NCBI RefSeq assembly: GCF_004116385.1
Contig: NZ_PEIB01000001.1
Span: 351,368-415,367 of the forward strand
Direction: 5' to 3'
DNA from: Veronia nyctiphanis
Lineage (GTDB): Bacteria > Pseudomonadota > Gammaproteobacteria > Enterobacterales > Vibrionaceae
DNA: 64,000 nt
Shown one piece after another: positions 57,971 through 64,000 of this stretch. The notes under the pieces are model-generated. The model had not been told where the DNA came from. It worked only from the letters and a program-made list of their open reading frames with translations, and searched no databases. The position numbers and the translations under genes are program-made. The stretch's first letter is position 1. Each line of letters begins with the position of its first letter.

Positions 57971-59380
57971 TTAGAAGTTTGCGCTGCGCGGTGAACGTGG
58001 GAAAGGAATGACATCACGCACGTTCGCCATGCCTGTTACGTAAGAGACCAAACGCTCGAAACCAAGGCCAAAGCCGGCATGAGGCACAGTGCCGTAACGG
58101 CGCAGATCGCGGTACCAGTCCATATGTTCTGGGTCGATGTTCATGGCACGCATGCGCTCATCCAGAATATCTAGGCGCTCTTCACGCTGAGAACCACCAA
58201 TGATCTCACCAATGCCTGGTGCAAGTACATCCATCGCGGCGACAGTTTTGCCGTCATCATTCATACGCATATAGAATGCTTTGATGTCTTTCGGATAGTT
58301 CTTGACGATAACCGGTGCATTAAAGTGTTCTTCAGCCAAATAGCGCTCGTGCTCTGAAGACATGTCGATTCCCCACTCAACATGGAATTCGAACTCTTTG
58401 CCAGAGTCAATCAGGATCTGAATGGCATCGGTGTAATCGACCCGAGCAAAATCAGAAGTGACAAATTTCTCGAGACGGCTGATAGCATCTTTGTTGATGC
58501 GTTGAGCAAAAAACTCAAGGTCATCGCGGCGCTCTTCAAGTACCGCTTTGAACACGTACTTCAGCATGTCTTCTGACAAATCCGCGATATCGTTCAGATC
58601 TGCGAATGCAACTTCCGGCTCAACCATCCAGAATTCCGCCAAGTGACGGCTGGTGTTTGAGTTTTCAGCACGGAATGTTGGGCCGAAGGTGTAGATTTTG
58701 CTCAGGGCACACGCGTAGGCTTCACCGTTTAACTGACCAGATACCGTCAGGAAGGTTTCTTTACCGAAAAAGTCTTGGTCGAAATCGACGTCGCCTTTGT
58801 CAGTCAGTGGCAGGTTCGCCAAGTCCAGCGTCGATACACGGAACATTTCACCTGCGCCTTCAGCATCTGATGCTGTGATCAGTGGTGAAGACATCCAGAA
58901 GAAACCGTTCTCGTGGTAGAAACGGTGGATAGCCTGAGACAGACAGTTACGAACACGTGCAACAGCACCAATTACGTTAGTACGCGGGCGCAAGTGAGCA
59001 ACTTCGCGCAAATACTCAATAGAGTGGCGTGTTTTTGCCATTGGGTACGTGTCTGGGTCTGAAACCCAGCCAACAACCTTTACATCTGTCGCTTGAAGTT
59101 CGAAGGCCTGACCTTTACCCGGGCTTTCAACTACTTTACCGGTCACTTCAACAGAGCAACCTGTCGTCAAACGTAATACTTCTTCCTCGTAATTATTCAG
59201 CTCATTAGGAACAACAGCCTGAATGGGATCGAAACAAGAGCCGTCATAAACGGCGAGGAAAGAAATACCGGCTTTTGAATCGCGTCGGGTACGGATCCAA
59301 CCGCGAACAGTCACTTCAGTGTCGACTGCCGCTTTGCCGTGCAGTACGTCTGCTACAGGCACATAAGTCATAGTTTGCAT
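57971..59380 (-). CDS. asnS: Asparaginyl-tRNA synthetase
   Basis: 469 residues, close to E. coli AsnS (466). N-terminal OB-fold ([24 protein letters not shown]) and class II core: [34 protein letters not shown] (motif 2), and GFGLGFERL (motif 3). It charges tRNA-Asn. The ATG at 59380 has GGAG 5 bp before it. It is upstream of the aminotransferase on the same strand, with a terminator between them. Confidence 0.96.
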   Translation of the reverse strand: MQTMTYVPVADVLHGKAAVDTEVTVRGWIRTRRDSKAGISFLAVYDGSCFDPIQAVVPNELNNYEEEVLRLTTGCSVEVTGKVVESPGKGQAFELQATDVKVVGWVSDPDTYPMAKTRHSIEYLREVAHLRPRTNVIGAVARVRNCLSQAIHRFYHENGFFWMSSPLITASDAEGAGEMFRVSTLDLANLPLTDKGDVDFDQDFFGKETFLTVSGQLNGEAYACALSKIYTFGPTFRAENSNTSRHLAEFWMVEPEVAFADLNDIADLSEDMLKYVFKAVLEERRDDLEFFAQRINKDAISRLEKFVTSDFARVDYTDAIQILIDSGKEFEFHVEWGIDMSSEHERYLAEEHFNAPVIVKNYPKDIKAFYMRMNDDGKTVAAMDVLAPGIGEIIGGSQREERLDILDERMRAMNIDPEHMDWYRDLRRYGTVPHAGFGLGFERLVSYVTGMANVRDVIPFPRSPRSANF

Positions 59381-59753
59381 CTAACTCCATTGAGGTATGT
59401 CCGGTCATGCTTTCCGGACATGAGTAATAAGCTTATTCGAAACAGCAAGTTTACCTGTCTCGCGTTAAGCTGCAAGCACTGAACGCCTGATGACCGTGAA
59501 TTTCTGCGGTGGATTTCGCCAATTGTTGTGGAGTCAGTCAATACTTCAACAATCATGCGCTGGTAAAACCGTATAGATCTTATGGTATCGAAACTATCTG
59601 GCTGATATTTAAGCAAAGAATATATTCACTTATTGCAGGTGTTGCGAGCAATGAACACAAAGGCAATAAATTTGTATGACTTACTGTTTGAGCTTTAAAC
59701 CATAATTCAGTAGCATCGCCGCCGCATTTATATTGAGAACACAGGAACGCGCA
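59381..59753. other. Intergenic region asnS / queD
   Basis: About 373 bp with both divergent promoters. No gene or riboswitch seen. Confidence 0.4.
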
Positions 59754-60116
59754 ATGCAAACCGAGTTATTTAAAGAGTTTATGTTTGAAGCTGCCCATCA
59801 CTTACCGAACGTCCCAGAAGGGCATAAGTGTGGCCGTCTTCATGGTCACTCTTTCTTGGTTCGTATTTACGTTGCGGGTGACGTTGACCCTTGTACGGGC
59901 TGGGTTATCGACTTTGCTGAGATAAAAGCTGCATTCAAGCCTATCTATGACCGTTTAGATCATTATTATCTGAATGATATTGAAGGATTGGAAAATCCAA
60001 CCAGTGAAGTTCTTTCTAAGTGGATTTGGAATGAGCTGAAACCATCGCTTCCGTGTTTGAGTAAAGTGATGATTAAGGAAACGTGTACTGCCGGCTGTAT
60101 CTACACGGGTGAGTGA
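59754..60116 (+). CDS. queD: 6-carboxytetrahydropterin synthase QueD
   Basis: 120 residues. Zinc His residues in AAHHLP and [18 protein letters not shown] in the middle, Glu in [15 protein letters not shown] and [11 protein letters not shown] at the end. Makes 6-carboxy-5,6,7,8-tetrahydropterin in queuosine synthesis. ATG at 59754 with AGGAA upstream. It ends tail to tail with queE, the next enzyme in the path. Confidence 0.93.
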   Translation: MQTELFKEFMFEAAHHLPNVPEGHKCGRLHGHSFLVRIYVAGDVDPCTGWVIDFAEIKAAFKPIYDRLDHYYLNDIEGLENPTSEVLSKWIWNELKPSLPCLSKVMIKETCTAGCIYTGE

Positions 60117-60148
60117 TCGAAGCCGTTTGACTGCATAGCCTTAAGTGA

Positions 60149-60173
60149 AAAAACCGGCTGATGCCGGTTTTTC
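60149..60173. terminator. Bidirectional terminator queD / queE
   Basis: AAAAACCGGC / GCCGGTTTTT stem with loop TGAT between the two stops. Confidence 0.85.
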
Positions 60174-60177
60174 TGTA

Positions 60178-60843
60178 TCAGGCGATGTTCAGGTATTTGT
60201 GGGTTTGAATTGATAAGCGCCAGTTGCGCTTCACGCAAACATCAATACAGAGCTGAGTTGCTCTCTGCTTCTGACTAATAGGTTGTAACGCGATAGTGAC
60301 ATTGTCACGGAGCCTTACGTCTTCGATAAGCGCGTCTAACTTCTCAATGTCAGATTCAGTACCGACGGGGTGTTTGATTTCGTTAGCCCTTTCGAGGCAT
60401 TCAGCCAATACGGGCAATTTACCACGCATGCCAATTTTGGGCGATACGGTGACCCAAGTGCTTGTTGTTGCATGTATAGTGTAGGTTCCGCTGGTTTCAA
60501 TTTGACATTGATACCCATTTTGCTCAAGCGCTTCAGTGAGAGGGTTTAAATCGTAAATACATGGCTCTCCGCCAGTGATAACAATGTGCTTAGCTGTATA
60601 GCTTCTATTGAGGTGTTCAATAATATTATCTACCGTCAGAGAGGTCCAATTTGGAGAGTCACTCTCTTTGGCCAGAATTTCACCGAAATCTCGCTCATCC
60701 TGCTCGAATACATCCCATGTTTGTTTGGTATCGCACCAAGAACAACCCACAGGGCAACCCTGAAGGCGGATAAAAATTGAGGGCAACCCGGTGAAAACAC
60801 CTTCACCCTGAATGGTTTCGAAGATCTCGTTAATCCTGTACAT
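60178..60843 (-). CDS. queE: 7-carboxy-7-deazaguanine synthase QueE
   Basis: A radical SAM enzyme of queuosine synthesis. Motifs are EIFETIQGEGVFTG, the cluster RLQGCPVGCSWCDTK (CxxxCxxC), ITGGEPC and TSGTYTIHATTSTWVTVSPK. About 221 residues from the ATG at 60843; a TTG six codons upstream is less likely. Confidence 0.94.
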   Translation of the reverse strand: MYRINEIFETIQGEGVFTGLPSIFIRLQGCPVGCSWCDTKQTWDVFEQDERDFGEILAKESDSPNWTSLTVDNIIEHLNRSYTAKHIVITGGEPCIYDLNPLTEALEQNGYQCQIETSGTYTIHATTSTWVTVSPKIGMRGKLPVLAECLERANEIKHPVGTESDIEKLDALIEDVRLRDNVTIALQPISQKQRATQLCIDVCVKRNWRLSIQTHKYLNIA

Positions 60844-61446
60844 ACTGCCATTAATGAACAAATTAATTCGGGCGCTGATTATGTCAGTTTATTCGCATTA
60901 TGTCCTGCCTTTGTGATCTGAAACAGCTTTGAGCCGATGTCAAAGGTTATCTTGATACTTTTAGTGATAAACCTGACAATAGTGAGTTCAATCAACTGTC
61001 GTGGATATCACTAAAACAAACATTTCAGTGTGATGTGACTCGCACTGAAATATCGAGTCACTTTATTATTACTTTACAAAGTAAAAAAATCCGCACTACA
61101 ACAGAGATTCTTCAAACGCCAAGTGTGATAAGTACGAGTGGAAACGTTAAAGTCATTGCTACGAACTCGCTTTCCAACTTACCGCGAAATTTTCTGCATT
61201 TATCGATAAGATATAATTTCTGTTTTTATTTTAATGACTTAAGCTTGCTGAGTGTTTTCTGCAGATACAGAAGTGGCATAAATTATGGTTAGATAAATTG
61301 ATATTAGCGATGAATTGGATGTCACGCTAAGAGTGGGGCAACGCACATATCGTGGCCTAATACATTGAATACTCATGTGGCTTTGCTATTTTTTCACAAC
61401 GTGAAAAAAATCAGGATACCCAGAGCCAACGTGAAAAAAGGAAGAG
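60844..61446. other. Intergenic region queE / mlc
   Basis: About 600 bp between queE and mlc. AT-rich. An 85-codon frame (61035-61292) lacks a good start and any motif, so I did not call it. The region holds the Mlc-type operator at 61389-61409. Confidence 0.4.
61389..61409. promoter_or_regulatory. Mlc/NagC-type operator (predicted)
   Basis: A perfect inverted repeat TTTTTTCAC / GTGAAAAAA with 3-base spacer. A second half-site (CGTGAAAAAA) is at ~61430. It is 37 bp upstream of the mlc ATG, matching known autoregulation in this family. Confidence 0.6.
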
Positions 61447-62663
61447 ATGATGCTTCTCGCTCAACCCGGTCATATTGATCATATCAAAAGGAAAAATGCT
61501 GGCATGGTTTACCAGCTGATAGATCAGCTTGGCCCGATCTCTCGCATTGAACTGTCGAAGCATACTCAGTTGGCACCTGCAAGTATCACCAAAATAACGC
61601 GTGAGCTTGTGGATGCTCACCTTATTATGGAAACCGAAATTCAGGAGTCGGGGAGTCGTGGAAGACCTGCTGTCGGCTTAGTCTTGAATAACGATGGATG
61701 GCAGTTTCTTTCTATTCGCCTCGGTCCCGGTTATATCGTTCTTGCTTTGCATGAGCTCAGCGGTGCAATTATCCTCAAGGACAAATTTGATGTGCCACAA
61801 ATGGCGCAGGATGAACTTGTTTCCCTTCTCCTTAACCACGTTCAGCAGTTCTTTGCTCGTCACAACAAAAAAATAGAACGAGTAACATCAATAGCCGTTT
61901 CCGTACCGGGTCTTGTCGATCACCGTCAGGGTGTTGTCGTTAGCATGCCTTACTACGGGGTAGAAAACCTTCAACTTGGTGCTCTACTGCACCGTGAAAC
62001 AGGGTTGTCAGTCTTTGTCGGGAATGATATCCGCTCTTGGGCGTTAGCGGAAAAGTTATTCGGTAAAGCCATTAACTCGAACAGCGCTGTGCTCGTCTCG
62101 GCTCACCACAGTGTGGGAGCGGGTATCTTGGTTGATGGCCGCATTCTTGAAGGACAGCTAGGAAATATTGGTGAACTCGGCCATATCCAAGTGAAACCTT
62201 TTGGCAGACGATGTGTGTGCGGTAACAGTGGCTGCCTTGAGACTGTTGCGGGCTTACAAGCTGTTATTGAGGATGCAGAAACTCTGGTTAAACAGGTCAC
62301 CCAACGAGTCTAACTGAGTCAAACCTGTCTATTGAAAGTATCAGTGAGGCGGCACTTCAAGGGGATGGATTGGCAGTGAAAGTCGTCTCTGAGTATGGTC
62401 ATAATTTGGGCAAAGCGATCGCGATACTGGTTAATCTGTTTAATCCTGACACCATCTATATTGATGGCGAATTCAATAAAGCATGGCAGGTACTTTTCCC
62501 TGCTATTGATGAGAGTCTGAAGGCACAAGCACTGCCTGCTTATAGCCAACATCTGAATGTGGAGTCGGCGCAGTTAGAAGCCCGGACGACAATGGCTGGA
62601 GCTGCTCTAGTAAAGCGCGCAATGTACGATGGCTTTTTGCTCATCAAAGTTCTTGAAGGTTGA
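61447..62663 (+). CDS. mlc: Mlc-type ROK-family repressor, frame broken near 62300
   Basis: Glucose-PTS repressor of the ROK family. N-terminal helix-turn-helix (AQPGHIDHIKRKNAGMVYQLIDQLGPISRIELSKHTQLAPASITKITREL) and the ROK domain, with zinc motif GRRCVCGNSGCLE. The frame stops after TQRV; the next frame carries SLSIESISEAALQGDGLAVKVV... to QALPAYSQHLNVES and GAALVKRAMYDG. One missing base restores 405 residues against 406 in E. coli Mlc. ATG at 61447 with GGAAGAG upstream. Confidence 0.9.
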
Positions 62664-62897
62664 TATTCAGCCTTCTTTGTTACTTCATTTGTGTCTCTCT
62701 TACAGGTAGAGAAGATTTTTCTCTTCCGTAAAGTCAGTGCTCTTACCTATCACCAATTATCTTTTGGCTCTGTCAGTTACCAACATCCAGCCGCTAATAT
62801 TAAGACACTGACCTCTAGTCACTAAGTCTTAGTGGCTGGAAGTTAGCCGTTTATATTGGTATGATTTTGACTCTCTTCCAGCCATGAAGACATACCC

Positions 62898-63965
62898 ATG
62901 AAAAAGTACACCGACTATTTTTCTCGAAAAATTGCTCAGGGAAACTCTTTTTTCGACAGGGATGAGCAGCGTCGAGCCCTGATTGTTGAGCTATCATCTT
63001 CGGGTTCTGTCTGGCTGTCGGGAGAGCGACGCGTTGGCAAAACCTCTGTTGCTGTTCAGGTATGCAGAGAGCTTAGCTTGAATGCAGAACAGTACGGTTT
63101 CACAACCCTTGCGTGGAGTAAGTGCGACATCAGTTCGTGCGCGACTATGGAAGCGGCAAAGCGAAAAATTTTGCAGGCAGTCGCCGATGTCGCGTCAGAT
63201 ATTGCCGGACGCGATCAAAAAGCGGTTGAAGGAATTCGTCAGTTCTTCGCTCGGTTTGACCCTGAGTTTGCGATTGGCGGCAAAGACATCGCAAAGTTAA
63301 CGCTGAAACTCCGCACCTCCCATTCGATGGATAACCCGCTTCGTGATGCATTAACGGCGCTGGATGCACTTGCACGTGATAAAGGCTCGCAGGCGGTGTT
63401 GATCATTGACGAGTTTCAGACTCTGTCTGAGATTAAGGCCGATGAAGGTGAAAAAATAGAATGGGAAATTCGCTCTGCACTGCAAGATTCCAGTCGAGTT
63501 GCCATGGTATTTGCTGGCTCTAAGAAACGTATGATGAGCGATGCTTTCGTCAACAAAAACCGAGCTCTTTACGGCCAGTGCCGACGTGTCAAAATCGGTA
63601 ACCTGCCAGAATCTGACTGCACACGACAGCTGAAAAAAGTCGCTACTGAGTGCGGTTTTGAGTATGACGAGGGGGCACTGGAGAGAATCAGTGAAATTTC
63701 TAAAGGTCACCCGCGGGATTTTTCTCATCTTTCACTTCAGACCTTTGAGCTTGCCGTTTTTCAGGCTAAAAAGCCGAAACATATTACCGAGCACACGGTG
63801 AATGCAGCGTGGGAAGCTTATATCCGTGACATGGTATTCGATGAAGTGAATGCCTTACTGAAAGAAAAACTCAACAATAACAAGCGCGCAGAAGTGGCGA
63901 CGTTACAGGCAATCGCCCACACCCGAGTGGCGAAAATCCGTAGTTCATGGTATTCGATGAAGTGA
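62898..63965 (+). CDS. P-loop AAA-type ATPase, end uncertain
   Basis: 355 residues. Walker A is SGERRVGKTSVAVQV (about 41-55) and Walker B AVLIIDEFQTL (about 167-177), followed by a C-terminal helical/winged-helix-like part (RISEISKGHPRDFSHLSLQTFE). It resembles the ATP-binding family that pairs with a DNA or membrane partner. The stop at 63965 lies inside a duplicated segment, so the true end may be further on. The partner is not seen. Confidence 0.8.
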   Translation: MKKYTDYFSRKIAQGNSFFDRDEQRRALIVELSSSGSVWLSGERRVGKTSVAVQVCRELSLNAEQYGFTTLAWSKCDISSCATMEAAKRKILQAVADVASDIAGRDQKAVEGIRQFFARFDPEFAIGGKDIAKLTLKLRTSHSMDNPLRDALTALDALARDKGSQAVLIIDEFQTLSEIKADEGEKIEWEIRSALQDSSRVAMVFAGSKKRMMSDAFVNKNRALYGQCRRVKIGNLPESDCTRQLKKVATECGFEYDEGALERISEISKGHPRDFSHLSLQTFELAVFQAKKPKHITEHTVNAAWEAYIRDMVFDEVNALLKEKLNNNKRAEVATLQAIAHTRVAKIRSSWYSMK

Positions 63966-64000
63966 ATGCCTTACTGAAAGAAAAAACTCAACAATAACAA
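63830..64000 (+). repeat. Direct duplication, 116-bp spacing, at the window edge
   Basis: 54 bases at 63830-63883 recur at 63946-64000 with one extra A (GAAAGAAAAAACTC for GAAAGAAAAACTC). The copy creates the ATPase stop. It may continue past the window. Confidence 0.6.

Noticed and set aside
61035..61292. An 85-codon frame between queE and mlc
   Set aside because: No ribosome-binding site, low-complexity product, and no motif.

Overview
The window is gamma-proteobacterial and most likely from the family Vibrionaceae, possibly near Enterovibrio, Grimontia or Photobacterium. That placement is inferred from three things. The proteins (HelD, YdiJ, YgiQ, PurT, MetR, MoeA/MoeB, FolE, AsnS, QueD/QueE, Mlc) look enterobacterial/vibrio-like. 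There is a Vibrio-type integron attC site. Fur, PurR, MetR and Mlc-type operators lie where that lineage would have them.

Layout. 1-11 kb: the 3' end of helD; a small gene behind a perfect Fur box; a pentapeptide-repeat gene; then a leftward cluster of a glutamate-synthase large subunit, an unknown 205-residue protein and a CysJ-like diflavin reductase, with a second Fur box upstream; then a FAN1-type VRR-NUC nuclease. 11-24.7 kb: ydiJ, a VOC protein, a very small membrane protein, beta-barrel proteins, an SDR, two tandem crotonases, a LysR/LysE-type divergent pair and ygiQ. 25-33.4 kb: a large Cache/HD-GYP phosphodiesterase, another beta-barrel protein, small proteins, a GNAT, purT with a PurR box, a polysaccharide deacetylase and an AraC regulator. 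33.4-47.6 kb: an accessory region of small GNAT, NUDIX and secreted genes, a diguanylate cyclase, and then a leftward cassette-like array (K+ channel, GIY-YIG nuclease, membrane protein, Cys-cluster protein, acetyltransferases, a peptide deformylase). The array has one good attC site and about five copies of a roughly 300-bp repeat between genes. 47.7-64 kb: core genes again: metR, two c-di-GMP proteins, moeB-moeA, folE, an aspartate aminotransferase, asnS, queD, queE, mlc and an AAA ATPase.

A feature of the whole window is that about sixteen otherwise conserved genes are broken by one-base indels, nearly always in a homopolymer. Restoring one base (two in purT) gives the usual family length for PurT, FolE, MoeA, Mlc, aspartate aminotransferase and YdiJ. 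I therefore read these as sequencing errors rather than pseudogenes, and annotate each as one gene across the break.

The best candidate for an undescribed system is the iron-linked gltB-like / unknown / cysJ-like cluster: a glutamate synthase large subunit that appears to be paired with a diflavin reductase instead of GltD, under apparent Fur control. The second is the repeat-separated cassette array at 40-46.6 kb. No tRNA, rRNA, CRISPR array or transposase was recognised.
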